Shown: piece by piece, positions 1 through 6,065 of the stretch
How positions within the stretch are numbered: the stretch's first letter is position 1
Layout of the letters: every line of letters begins with the position of its first letter
Assembly: GCA_014380205.1 (NCBI GenBank)
Contig: JACMKH010000132.1
Span: 1 to 6,065, forward strand
From: Sphingomonadaceae bacterium
Lineage (GTDB): Bacteria; Pseudomonadota; Alphaproteobacteria; Sphingomonadales; Sphingomonadaceae
Length of the DNA stretch: 6,065 nt
Direction of reading: 5' to 3'
Made by a program: the position numbers and the translations under genes
Notes under the pieces: model-generated
Databases searched by the model: none
What the model was told of the DNA's origin: nothing
What the model saw: the letters and a program-made list of their open reading frames with translations, nothing else

Positions 1-1057
1 CATTGGCGAGCGCGCGGAGCGCGCGCCCCTCGCCGCCCGCGCCTTCGCTCGCGCGCCGCGCCATCTCGATGTTGCCCAGCACGACGGTGAGGAGGTTGTT
101 GAAATCGTGCGCGATGCCGCCGGTGAGTTGCCCCACCGCCTCCATCTTCTGCGCCTGGCGAAGCGCCTCCTCGACCTCGCCGCGGCGCGCCACCTCCTCG
201 GCGACGCGCTGCTCGAGCGTGTCGTTGAGCTCGCGCAGCGCCTGCTCGGCCAGCTTGAGCCCGGTGACGTCGTGCGCGACGCCAATGAAGCCGATGTGCT
301 CGCCCGCGGGGCCGAAGCGCGGTTGCGAGATCGAGCGCAGCCAGCGCCATTCGCCGTTGCCGCCGCGATAGCGCCCCTCGAGCGCGAAAGTCTCGAGCGA
401 GGCTTCGCCGGCCATAGAGGTGGCGACCACGCGGTCGGCGTCGTCGGGATGGATGATCGTGCGCCAGTCGAAATCGACCGCCTGCTCGTAGGTGATGCCG
501 AGAAAATCGACATAGGCGCGGTTGACAAAGTCGCGCTTGCGGTCGAGCCGCGTCACCCACATCGGTGCGGGCGTGCTGTCGGCGATCCGGCGGAAGCGCT
601 CCTCGCTTTCGCGCATCGCCTCTTCCGAAGAGCTGCGCGCGGTGTCGTCGCGCAGCGTGAGCACGCTGCCGACGATCGCGCCGTCGAGCAGCACGGGCTT
701 GGCGGTTCCGATCGCGAGGATCTCGCTGCCGTCGGGGCGGCGAATCCGCCAGCGCGCGTCGACGATGGTCTCGCCGTCGCGCACCGCGCGCGCCAGCGGC
801 AGCTCGTCGGGCGGATAGGGACGCCCGTCCTCGGTGAAGAGATGATAGGTCTCGCTGTACTTCTCGGGCGCGACGCCGATGCTCTTGACGCCGTGGAGCC
901 GCGCCGCCGCCTCGCTGACGAAGCTGATCCGCCCGTCGCGATCGGCGACAATGACGCCTTCGTGGAGCTGCTCGAGCACCGCGGTCTGCGTCGCGGCGTC
1001 GCGCCTGCGCGCGGTGCGAACCGCGACCGCCGCGTCCGATTCCTTGTCAGCCCGCAT
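1..1057 (-). CDS. PAS-PAS sensor histidine kinase, N-terminal part (C-terminus beyond window)
   Basis: A cytoplasmic two-component sensor kinase that should autophosphorylate on histidine and pass the phosphate to a receiver domain. The visible 352 residues contain a first PAS domain (about 25-140), a second PAS domain with its PAC end (about 152-265: [15 protein letters not shown] start, [10 protein letters not shown], then EWRWLRS...GVAHDVTG), a charged coiled-coil linker (about 265-310) and a HisKA H-box, [10 protein letters not shown], whose phospho-acceptor is His317. The ATP-binding domain and any attached receiver fall outside the window. No transmembrane segment is visible, so the signal is probably intracellular. 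ATG at 1057 is the only plausible start; the frame stays open upstream but has no ATG, GTG or TTG back to the transporter stop, and a GGGAG lies 10 bases upstream. The H-box and linker resemble PAS hybrid kinases that carry a C-terminal receiver, but that cannot be seen. It lies 61 bases downstream of the POT transporter on the same strand, so cotranscription is possible. The ligand is unknown. Confidence 0.93.
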   Translation of the reverse strand, partial: MRADKESDAAVAVRTARRRDAATQTAVLEQLHEGVIVADRDGRISFVSEAAARLHGVKSIGVAPEKYSETYHLFTEDGRPYPPDELPLARAVRDGETIVDARWRIRRPDGSEILAIGTAKPVLLDGAIVGSVLTLRDDTARSSSEEAMRESEERFRRIADSTPAPMWVTRLDRKRDFVNRAYVDFLGITYEQAVDFDWRTIIHPDDADRVVATSMAGEASLETFALEGRYRGGNGEWRWLRSISQPRFGPAGEHIGFIGVAHDVTGLKLAEQALRELNDTLEQRVAEEVARRGEVEEALRQAQKMEAVGQLTGGIAHDFNNLLTVVLGNIEMARRASEGAGGEGRALRALAN

Positions 1058-1094
1058 CCGTGCCCATGCTCCCGGACCAAACTCGCAATCCGCC

Positions 1095-1113
1095 CGGTAA
1101 CAGACGCTTACCG
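1095..1113. repeat. Inverted repeat between transporter and kinase genes
   Basis: A perfect 6-base dyad, CGGTAA (1095-1100) and TTACCG (1108-1113), separated by 7 bases, lies in the 61-base spacer between the transporter stop and the kinase start. There is no adjacent T-run on either strand, so it is not a standard intrinsic terminator. It could be an operator for a dimeric regulator or a weak mRNA hairpin. It could also be chance; the arms are the only AT-containing part of a GC-rich spacer, which is mildly suggestive. Confidence 0.35.
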
Positions 1114-1118
1114 CCGCG

Positions 1119-2546
1119 TCACCCGATGTCGGCGCCGGCCGCGGCAGGCTCGCGCGGGCTTGCGCCGAGATGTCGGCCCATCACCAGCTTGAACACCACG
1201 AAACATATCCCCGCGCCCGCGGCGAGCCCCGCGTGGAGCAGCCAAAAGCTCGTCGTCGGCATGCTTTCGTACCAGCCGCCGATCCGCCCCACCGTCCAGT
1301 TGCCCGCGAAGAAGGCGAGGTAGTACAGCCCGATCACGGTCGCGTTGATCGCCTTGGGCGCGAGCTTGGCGAACAGCGCGAGGCTCACCGGGAGCAGATG
1401 CGCGAAGCCGATGCTGTTGATCACATGGAAGGCGATGGGCCAGGCGAGCCCGATCCGCTCGCCCTCGCCCTGCGTCGACGCGGCCATGAACAGGCACAGC
1501 ATGCCACCGATCGAGAAGGCCGATCCGATGATCATCTTGGTGATCTCGTCGGGCTCGCGCCAGCGCTTGCCGTACCAGCGGTAGAACAGCGCGACGATCG
1601 CGAGGAAGCTCACCGAGACGATCGCGTCGAGCGTGACGAGCCAGGTCGTCGGCAGCCGCGCGCCAAAGAATTCAAGATCGAACTGCTGATCTCCCCACAC
1701 CAGATAGGCGTTGAAGATCTGGTTGTTGGGAATGATCGATACCGCGAGAACGGGGATCAGCAGCAGCAGCGCGATCAGCGCCGGCCATTCGCCGCGTTCG
1801 ATTCCCTTGCGCGGCCCGGCGGCCGCCCCGCCGGCCTGCGGCTCGAAGTGCTCGCGCGGCAGGTATTTCTGGCCGGCGACGTAGATGCCGAGCCCGATCA
1901 GCATGCCGACGCCCGCCGCGCCGAAGCCCCAATGCCAGCCGACCTTCTCGCCGAGCGTGCCGACGATCAGCGGCGAGGCGATCACCCCCGCGTTGATCCC
2001 GAGATAGAAGATCTGGAAGGCGTCGGCGCGGCGAAGGTCCTCGGGCTTGTAGAGCGCGCCGACCTGGCTGGCGATATTGCCCTTGAACATGCCGCAGCCG
2101 AGCACGAGGCAGAGCAGCGCGAGCAGGAAGGTGAGTTCGAACACCATGAGGAAATGGCCGACGGCCATGGTAATGGCACCGATCAAGACGGTGCGCCGCT
2201 TGCCGAGCACGCGATCGGCGAGCCAACCGCCGAAGATCGGGGTAAGATAGACCGTGGCGAGATAGGTCCCGACGATTGCGGAGGCCAAGGGCTGGCCGTC
2301 AAGTCCAGCGTAAAGCGGGATCGCGCGAAACACCTCGAAGCCGCCGATATTGTCGACATGGCCCGGTAGCAGCAGCTCGTTGACCATGTAGAGCACGAGC
2401 AGCGTCTGCATGCCGTAGTAGGAGAAACGCTCCCACGCTTCGGTGAAGGCGAGATAGCCGAGCCCCTTGGGATGGCCGAGGAATGACCGGTCGCCGACCG
2501 GCTCCTCCATCGCCGCCACCGCCTCGTTCGCCTCGCCGATCGTCAT
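1119..2546 (-). CDS. POT/PTR2 family proton-coupled oligopeptide transporter
   Basis: An inner-membrane symporter of the major facilitator superfamily, expected to import di- and tripeptides with protons. At 475 residues it has the usual length of a bacterial POT. Family signatures are clear: the ExxERFxYYG motif in TM1 (Glu36, Glu39, Arg40 in [11 protein letters not shown]), the loop motif [13 protein letters not shown] (106-118), the TM4 lysine in GMFKGN (Lys155), and the PTR2 signature FYLGINAG (180-187). Hydrophobic segments continue to about residue 456. One oddity: in TM10 the block [18 protein letters not shown] (380-397) aligns with GELxxSxxGLxxxxxLxP of well-studied members, and the conserved glutamate that contacts the peptide amino terminus is replaced by Phe381. 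Substrate range may therefore differ from typical di/tripeptide carriers. ATG at 2546 is preceded by GAGAGGG with 6 bases spacing, supporting this start. The gene diverges from the small secreted protein gene and is followed on the same strand by the PAS kinase. Confidence 0.93.
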   Translation of the reverse strand: MTIGEANEAVAAMEEPVGDRSFLGHPKGLGYLAFTEAWERFSYYGMQTLLVLYMVNELLLPGHVDNIGGFEVFRAIPLYAGLDGQPLASAIVGTYLATVYLTPIFGGWLADRVLGKRRTVLIGAITMAVGHFLMVFELTFLLALLCLVLGCGMFKGNIASQVGALYKPEDLRRADAFQIFYLGINAGVIASPLIVGTLGEKVGWHWGFGAAGVGMLIGLGIYVAGQKYLPREHFEPQAGGAAAGPRKGIERGEWPALIALLLLIPVLAVSIIPNNQIFNAYLVWGDQQFDLEFFGARLPTTWLVTLDAIVSVSFLAIVALFYRWYGKRWREPDEITKMIIGSAFSIGGMLCLFMAASTQGEGERIGLAWPIAFHVINSIGFAHLLPVSLALFAKLAPKAINATVIGLYYLAFFAGNWTVGRIGGWYESMPTTSFWLLHAGLAAGAGICFVVFKLVMGRHLGASPREPAAAGADIG

Positions 2547-2573
2547 AGCGCGCCCTCTCGTCGCGAAGCGCGA

Positions 2574-2601
2574 AGTTTAGCGCGCACCTGCGCGGCGGCA
2601 A
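2574..2601 (-). promoter_or_regulatory. Candidate sigma-70-like promoter for the POT transporter
   Basis: Read on the minus strand, TTGCCG (2601-2596) and TAAACT (2579-2574) are separated by 16 bases. Each hexamer matches the housekeeping consensus at four of six positions. Transcription would begin about 20 bases before the transporter ATG at 2546, leaving room for the GAGAGGG ribosome-binding site. The call rests on motif and position only. Confidence 0.35.
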
Positions 2602-2685
2602 GGTCTATCGGACGATCCAACGCGGCGACCGGATGATCGGTATCGACAGACCGGCTCACTTGATTCTATGCGGATCGAAGCAGTT

Positions 2686-2693
2686 GGAGGGGG
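2686..2693 (+). promoter_or_regulatory. Strong ribosome-binding site deciding the 2699 start
   Basis: GGAGGGGG ends 5 bases before the ATG at 2699. It is the best Shine-Dalgarno match in the divergent spacer and fixes the start at the signal peptide rather than at the in-frame ATG at 2633, which would add 22 residues ahead of the signal sequence. Confidence 0.7.
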
Positions 2694-2698
2694 AATCA

Positions 2699-3124
2699 AT
2701 GCGCAAACTCATGATCGCGGCCATGGCGCTCGCCATTCCGATTTTGCCGGCCAACTTCGCCGCCCTGGCGCAGGCCGACGGCGTGTCACAAGCCCCGCCG
2801 GGCTCGCCCACGCGCCGCGCGATCCTCGATGGGCTGCGCCCCGCGGTCGAGCGCCGGCTGGGCCGAAATATCGAGTTCGCCGTCACCCGGATCGAGGTCG
2901 AGCAGGGGTGGGCGCTGGTCATCGCCGATCCGCAGCGCCGGGGCGGGCGCCCGATCGACGCGAGCGAATATTTCTCCGCCGACGACCTCGACCATATGGA
3001 CGGGATCGAGGTTTCCGCCGTGCTCCGCCTCGACAACCGGCGCTGGACCCTCGTCGATCATCGCATCGGCGCGACCGACGTCTGGTATTGCAACGCGGGG
3101 CCCGCGTCGTTCCTGAGCTGCTGA
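2699..3124 (+). CDS. Small secreted protein of unknown function with C-terminal cysteine pair
   Basis: A 141-residue protein. Residues 1-24 form a signal peptide (MRKLM, then a hydrophobic core ending FAALA), with likely cleavage after Ala24, so the product should be periplasmic or secreted; no lipobox is seen. The mature part of about 117 residues begins with an amphipathic helix (about 36-52), followed by strand-like segments around EFAVTRIEV, WALVIADPQ and VSAVLRLDNRRWTLVDHRIG. The tail DVWYCNAGPASFLSC has two cysteines, Cys131 and Cys141, the latter being the very last residue; they could form a disulfide. I recall the pattern 'PQR..GRPID...D..D..DG..V.ALLR....W...D..IGATDVW' from other uncharacterised proteobacterial proteins, but know no function. 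The helix-then-sheet order would suit a compact alpha+beta fold, which is only a guess. ATG at 2699 is chosen over an in-frame ATG at 2633 because GGAGGGGG lies 5 bases upstream and the signal peptide begins there. Confidence 0.85.
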   Translation: MRKLMIAAMALAIPILPANFAALAQADGVSQAPPGSPTRRAILDGLRPAVERRLGRNIEFAVTRIEVEQGWALVIADPQRRGGRPIDASEYFSADDLDHMDGIEVSAVLRLDNRRWTLVDHRIGATDVWYCNAGPASFLSC

Positions 3125-3142
3125 CGATGTTCTTGCCGGCTC

Positions 3143-3352
3143 TCAATCGAGCAGGTGGAAGCCGATCCTGACCGTCACCTGGTAATGCGCGACCTTGCCG
3201 TCGGCGACATGGCCGCGCGTCTCGACCACCTCGAACCAGCCGATGTTCGAGATCGTCCGCGCGGCGCGCTCGACCGCGGTCGAGATCGCGTCCTCGATGC
3301 TCGTCGCCGAGCTCCCGATGACCTCGGTGATCTTGTAGACATGGTCGCTCAT
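3143..3352 (-). CDS. Dodecin family flavin-binding protein
   Basis: Dodecins are small cytoplasmic proteins that assemble into hollow dodecamers and sequester riboflavin, FMN or related flavins, buffering the free pool and quenching photoreactivity. This one has 69 residues, the normal length, with the beta-alpha-beta-beta pattern: VYKITEVIG strand, helix SIEDAISTAVERAART (18-33), then WFEVVETRGHV and YQVTVRIGF strands. The flavin-stacking tryptophan is Trp39 in the WFEV motif and the conserved flavin-contacting glutamine is Gln58 in YQVT. ATG at 3352 has GAGAGG with 7 bases spacing; the frame is open further upstream, but an earlier ATG overlaps this ribosome-binding site and would add residues outside the conserved domain. 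The gene ends 18 bases from the convergent stop of the small secreted protein and diverges from the DUF885 gene. No functional link to its neighbours is evident. Confidence 0.95.
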   Translation of the reverse strand: MSDHVYKITEVIGSSATSIEDAISTAVERAARTISNIGWFEVVETRGHVADGKVAHYQVTVRIGFHLLD

Positions 3353-3393
3353 TCGATTGCCTCTCATTGTCGCGTCCCGCGCCCGGCGGCGGC

Positions 3394-3422
3394 TTGCCTC
3401 GCTCCGGCGCGGCGACGATAAG
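3394..3422 (+). promoter_or_regulatory. Candidate sigma-70-like promoter for the DUF885 gene
   Basis: TTGCCT (3394-3399) and GATAAG (3417-3422) are separated by 17 bases, with four of six matches to consensus in each hexamer. It sits in the 100-base spacer between the divergent dodecin and DUF885 genes and would start transcription about 24 bases before the ATG at 3453, ahead of the GGGGAG ribosome-binding site at 3439-3444. The call rests on motif and position only. Confidence 0.4.
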
Positions 3423-3452
3423 GCGGCGAGACCAAAAAGGGGAGTCCCGCCC

Positions 3453-5216
3453 ATGCGCCTTGCCGCCGCCTTGCTCGCCGCCGCCACGCTCGCGATATCG
3501 AGCCCCGCTCCCGCCGCGCCCGCCGACGATCTGCGCGTCCTGATGGACGAATTCTGGGCCGTTGTGCTCCGCGAGGCCCCGGTGCTCGCGACCACCGTCG
3601 GCGTGCGCGATTACGACGACCGGGTCGCCGACATCAGCCTCGCCGCCGAGGACCGCCGCGCCGCCGAGGCGCAGGTCTTCCTGACGCGGCTCGAAGCGAT
3701 CCCCGAGGAAGGGCTTTCGGATGTCGACCGCGCCAACCGCGGCATCCTGATGCGCCTGCTCTCCGAGCAGATCGAGGCCAACCGCTTCGGCCAGCGCGTG
3801 ATGCTGTTCACCTCCTATGCGGGCTGGCACCAGAATTTCGTCGGGCTCGCCAACAACGTCCCGCTCCAGACGCGCGCCGATTTCGAGAGCTATCTCGCGC
3901 GGCTGCGGCTCTATCCGAGTATCAATGACGAGGCGCTGCGGATCAGCGATCAGGCGATCGAGGGCGGCTTCACCCAGCCGTGCGTGACGCTCGCGGGCTA
4001 TGAGCGCAGCATCGCGGGGGTGATCGCCGAGGATCCGCGCCAGTCGCGCTACTACGAGCCGTTCACGCGGCCGCGCCCACCGGGCGTGAGCGAGGCCGAT
4101 TTCGAGCGCTTCGCCAACGAGGCGGCCGAGATCATCGCGACCGTGCTCAACCCCGAATACGAGCAGCAGCTCGAATGGTATCGCACGCGCTACCAGCCCG
4201 CGTGCCGCCAAACCGTCGGCGCCTCGGAGCTGCCCGGCGGGGCCGAATATTACGCGTTCCGCGTGCGCCAGGAGACGACCACCGACCTCACCCCCGCGCA
4301 GATCCACCAAATCGGCATGGCCGAGGTGACGCGCATCCGCGCCGAAATGGAGACCGTCGCGCGCGAGGCGGGCTTCGCGAGCCGCGAGGCGTTCATCGAG
4401 GAGCTGCGCACCAACCCCCAATATTACGCCGACACGCCCGGGGAGCTGATGGCGGCCGCCGCGCTCGAGGCCAAGGAGCTCGACGGGCTGATGCCGACGA
4501 TGTTCGGCCGGCTGCCGCGCCTGCCCTATGGCGTGCGCGCGATTCCCGCCGAGACCGCCGAGGGGACGACCACCGCCTATTACAACGGCGGCTCGCCCGA
4601 GAGCGGGATCGCGGGCACCTATTATGTCAACACCTCGCTCTTGAACCAGCGCCCGCTGTGGGAGCTGCCCGCGCTCACCGCGCACGAGGCGGTGCCCGGT
4701 CATCACCACCAGATCGCGCTCCAGCAGGAGCTCGAGATCCCCGACTGGCGGCGCTACATCGTCGGCTTCACCGCCTTCACCGAGGGCTGGGGGCTCTATT
4801 CGGAGCGGCTCGGCATCGAGATGGGAATCTACGACACCCCCGCCGAGAACATGGGGCGGCTGAGCTACGAGATGTGGCGCGCGTGCCGCCTCGTGGTCGA
4901 CACGGGGATCCACGCGATGGGCTGGTCGAAGGACCGCGCGGTGGCGTTCATGCGCGACAACACAGCGCTCAGCGACGCCAATATCGACGCCGAGGTCAAC
5001 CGCTATATCTCATGGCCGGGCCAGGCGCTCGGCTACAAGCTCGGCGAGCTGCGCATCCGCGCGATCCGCGCCGCGGCCGCGGCGGCGCTCGGAGACCGCT
5101 TCGACGTGCGTGCGTTTCACGACGCGGTGCTCGGCCAGGGCGCGGTGCCGCTCGACATGCTCGAGGTGCAAATCGACAGGTGGGTTGAGGAGCGGCGGGC
5201 CGCGCCCGCGCGGTAA
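3453..5216 (+). CDS. Secreted DUF885 family protein, probable metallopeptidase
   Basis: A 587-residue exported protein of the DUF885 family (Pfam PF05960), normal in length. Residues 1-22 form an alanine/leucine-rich signal peptide with likely cleavage at APAA/PADD and no lipobox, pointing to the periplasm or outside. The family hallmark HEAVPGHHHQ lies at 411-420 (His411, Glu412, His417, His418), followed by TEGWGLYSERLG (Glu444, Glu451), which could supply a further metal ligand as in gluzincin peptidases. The upstream GTYYVNTSLL, the later MWRACRLVVDTGIHAMGW, and the C-terminal SWPGQALGYKLGELRIR and RAFHDAVLGQGAVPLDMLE all fit the family, so the gene looks intact. Zinc-dependent peptide hydrolysis is inferred from the motif; the family has little direct biochemistry that I can cite. 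ATG at 3453 is chosen over an in-frame ATG at 3357 because it begins the signal peptide and has GGGGAG 8 bases upstream. Its stop is 4 bases from the convergent stop of the four-cysteine protein gene. Confidence 0.92.
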   Translation: MRLAAALLAAATLAISSPAPAAPADDLRVLMDEFWAVVLREAPVLATTVGVRDYDDRVADISLAAEDRRAAEAQVFLTRLEAIPEEGLSDVDRANRGILMRLLSEQIEANRFGQRVMLFTSYAGWHQNFVGLANNVPLQTRADFESYLARLRLYPSINDEALRISDQAIEGGFTQPCVTLAGYERSIAGVIAEDPRQSRYYEPFTRPRPPGVSEADFERFANEAAEIIATVLNPEYEQQLEWYRTRYQPACRQTVGASELPGGAEYYAFRVRQETTTDLTPAQIHQIGMAEVTRIRAEMETVAREAGFASREAFIEELRTNPQYYADTPGELMAAAALEAKELDGLMPTMFGRLPRLPYGVRAIPAETAEGTTTAYYNGGSPESGIAGTYYVNTSLLNQRPLWELPALTAHEAVPGHHHQIALQQELEIPDWRRYIVGFTAFTEGWGLYSERLGIEMGIYDTPAENMGRLSYEMWRACRLVVDTGIHAMGWSKDRAVAFMRDNTALSDANIDAEVNRYISWPGQALGYKLGELRIRAIRAAAAAALGDRFDVRAFHDAVLGQGAVPLDMLEVQIDRWVEERRAAPAR

Positions 5217-5220
5217 AGCA

Positions 5221-5607
5221 TCAGAAGTCGATCAAAGCTCCCCCACCGCGTTCGGCTCGCGCCGCGCGCATCAGCTCGGCCTGGCAGCCCGAGACGCCGC
5301 CGGGGCCGACCGGCGTGCAGCTGTTGATCCCGGTGCGTCCGACATATTCGAGCGCCTGCGCGCGGCTCCGCCAGCTTTCGTTGGCCGAAAGGTCGCTGGT
5401 GTCGCGGAGCTGCTCCGGAATGCGATAGCGCTCGGCCTCGGGAAGTCGCGCGCAGACCACGATCTCCTCGCCGTTGCTCGTCGGGCAGGCGTCATCGCCA
5501 TAAATCACGAGGACATTCTCGTTGCGCTGCGCGATCGCGGGGACGGGCGCGAGGGTGGCGGCCAGGGTGGCGGCGAGCGCCGTGAGCGTCAGGCTGCGGA
5601 GCATCAT
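5221..5607 (-). CDS. Secreted four-cysteine protein of unknown function
   Basis: A 128-residue protein with a signal peptide (residues 1-26, hydrophobic core LTALAATLAATLAPVP, likely cleavage AIA/QRN). The mature part of about 102 residues has four cysteines, Cys41, Cys52, Cys97 and Cys108, arranged as two CxxxxxxxxxxC pairs with identical spacing; two disulfides are plausible in the periplasm. The stretch around DACPTSNGEEIVVCAR and ERYRIPEQLRD resembles small uncharacterised proteins I associate with sphingomonad genomes; that is from memory and I know no function. ATG at 5607 is chosen because AAGGGA precedes it by 5 bases; in-frame ATGs at 5631 and 5622 lie upstream of or at that site, and 5604 is the next codon. 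It is 121 bases downstream of coq7 on the same strand and converges on the DUF885 gene with a 4-base gap. Confidence 0.85.
   Translation of the reverse strand: MMLRSLTLTALAATLAATLAPVPAIAQRNENVLVIYGDDACPTSNGEEIVVCARLPEAERYRIPEQLRDTSDLSANESWRSRAQALEYVGRTGINSCTPVGPGGVSGCQAELMRAARAERGGGALIDF
5551..5574. repeat. 12-base tandem repeat inside signal-peptide coding sequence
   Basis: Two adjacent 12-base units, GAGGGTGGCGGC (5551-5562) and CAGGGTGGCGGC (5563-5574), differ at one base. They encode the duplicated ATLA/ATLA part of the hydrophobic core in the four-cysteine protein's signal peptide. The repeat is in frame, so gain or loss of a unit would lengthen or shorten the signal core by four residues without a frameshift. 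Confidence 0.6.
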
Positions 5608-5666
5608 GGCGTTCCCTTTCATCGCCGCCAACGCGCAAGCCGCGCCGAGGCTCCCGGCCCGATTGT

Positions 5667-5717
5667 CCGAGGCGGGCTTGCGTCAGCCTGAACCGGAACC
5701 ATCGCGTAGCGCCTCGG
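5667..5717 (-). repeat. Inverted repeat downstream of coq7, possible 3' hairpin
   Basis: An 8-base perfect inverted repeat (CCGAGGCG at 5667-5674, CGCCTCGG at 5710-5717) with a 35-base loop starts 11 bases after the coq7 stop. The loop contains a smaller GGCT/AGCC dyad. No U-run follows in the coq7 direction, so it is not a classical intrinsic terminator; it may be a 3' structure or chance in GC-rich DNA. A further CCGAGGC lies at 5645-5651. Confidence 0.3.
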
Positions 5718-5728
5718 CTGCGACATGG

Positions 5729-6065
5729 TCAAATCCGCTTTGAGGCCGCGATCGCCGCGCGGCAGCCGAGCCGGATCAGCCCGGTCAGGAGCGGATTGGC
5801 GGGCGCGGCTTCGGCGCCCCCGGCGAGCGCGGCCTCGCGATGCTCGACCTCCTCGGCGCGGAACTCGGCGATGGTCGCGGCGAGCTCGGGGTCGTCGTCG
5901 CCGAGGGCATCGAGCTGTTCGCCATAGTGGCGGTCGATCTCGGTTTCGATCGCGACGGTGCACGCCATCGCCGCCTCGGGGCCGATCAGCGCGGTGACCG
6001 CGCCGAGCGCGTGGCCCGCGCGACTCCAAAGCGGCTGGAGCAGCGTCGGGCGGACGCCGCGCGCG
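5729..6065 (-). CDS. coq7: Demethoxyubiquinone hydroxylase Coq7, C-terminal part (N-terminus beyond window)
   Basis: A di-iron monooxygenase that hydroxylates 2-octaprenyl/polyprenyl-3-methyl-6-methoxybenzoquinol (demethoxyubiquinol) in ubiquinone synthesis, acting at the cytoplasmic membrane. The visible 111 codons cover the C-terminal half: RPTLLQPLWSRAGHALGAVTALIGPEAAMACTV-type hydrophobic helix, then IETEIDRHY with a conserved iron-ligand glutamate and the conserved histidine before tyrosine, EFRAEEVEH with the second ExxH iron motif (histidine codon at 5842-5840), and an intact C-terminus ending LIRLGCRAAIAASKRI. This tail aligns closely with the end of human COQ7 (GCRVAIYLSERL) as I recall it. 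The first glutamate and first ExxH motif must lie outside the window. The frame is open to the right edge, so the internal ATG at 5968 is not the start. Function is assigned with high confidence from motif pattern and order. Confidence 0.93.
   Translation of the reverse strand, partial: ARGVRPTLLQPLWSRAGHALGAVTALIGPEAAMACTVAIETEIDRHYGEQLDALGDDDPELAATIAEFRAEEVEHREAALAGGAEAAPANPLLTGLIRLGCRAAIAASKRI

Noticed and set aside
107..1192. 361-residue open frame on the plus strand across the kinase region
   Set aside because: It is antisense to the kinase frame, which has two PAS domains and an H-box. The plus-strand product is arginine/alanine-rich with no recognisable domain, typical of mirror frames in GC-rich DNA.
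1170..2369. 399-residue plus-strand open frame across the transporter
   Set aside because: It is antisense to a POT transporter with all its family motifs; the plus-strand product is charged and low in complexity without a recognisable fold.
3135..3155. GCTC-TCAATC-GAGC hairpin at the convergent gene ends
   Set aside because: The stem is only four base pairs with no T-run, too weak to call a terminator.
2919..4913. 664-residue open frame on the minus strand across the DUF885 gene
   Set aside because: It lies opposite a complete DUF885 protein and the dodecin region and shows no domain, signal or plausible composition. It arises because GC-rich codons on one strand leave few stops on the other.
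4175..5188. 337-residue plus-strand frame overlapping the DUF885 C-terminal half
   Set aside because: It is a +1 frame shadow rich in Arg, Ala and Gly. The DUF885 frame carries the catalytic-type motif and conserved C-terminus.
5695..5722. GGAAC at 5695 as a possible EcfG-type stress promoter
   Set aside because: No CGTT-like -10 element follows at the expected 16-17 bases, and no plus-strand gene starts downstream.
5729..5968. ATG at 5968 as the start of a short 79-residue gene
   Set aside because: The frame continues open to the window edge with residues that match the preceding helix of Coq7, so this methionine is internal.

Overview
The window is GC-rich DNA with the codon use and gene content of an alphaproteobacterium, most likely a sphingomonad (Sphingomonas or a close relative). 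The assignment is my judgement from the protein families: an alphaproteobacterial-type Coq7, a dodecin, a secreted four-cysteine protein of a kind I associate with sphingomonads, and a DUF885 protein next to peptide uptake. No taxonomic search was possible.

Layout. Positions 1-1057 hold the N-terminal 352 codons of a soluble PAS-PAS-histidine kinase on the minus strand; its C-terminus lies beyond the left edge. Upstream of it on the same strand (1119-2546) is a complete POT/PTR2 proton-coupled peptide transporter. A 152-base divergent spacer follows, then a small secreted protein of unknown function on the plus strand (2699-3124). It runs convergently, with an 18-base gap, into a 69-residue dodecin on the minus strand (3143-3352). 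A 100-base divergent spacer with a good promoter candidate leads to a large secreted DUF885 metallopeptidase-like protein (3453-5216, plus). Four bases after its stop is the convergent stop of a small secreted four-cysteine protein (5221-5607, minus). The right edge carries the C-terminal 111 codons of the demethoxyubiquinone hydroxylase Coq7 (5729-6065, minus).

How the genes may work together. The exported DUF885 protein and the oligopeptide/H+ symporter could form a peptide-scavenging pair, and the adjacent PAS kinase could regulate the transporter; both are inferences from proximity and family. Dodecin (flavin binding and storage) and Coq7 (ubiquinone synthesis) are housekeeping functions with no evident link to the others.

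There is no insertion sequence, CRISPR array, tRNA, rRNA, phage gene or other sign of recent transfer. Coding density is high and no gene-free stretch exceeds 300 bases. I do not see a new multi-gene system. The most notable points are a POT transporter with phenylalanine in place of a normally conserved TM10 glutamate, two small secreted cysteine-containing proteins without known function, and two extremely tight convergent gene ends.
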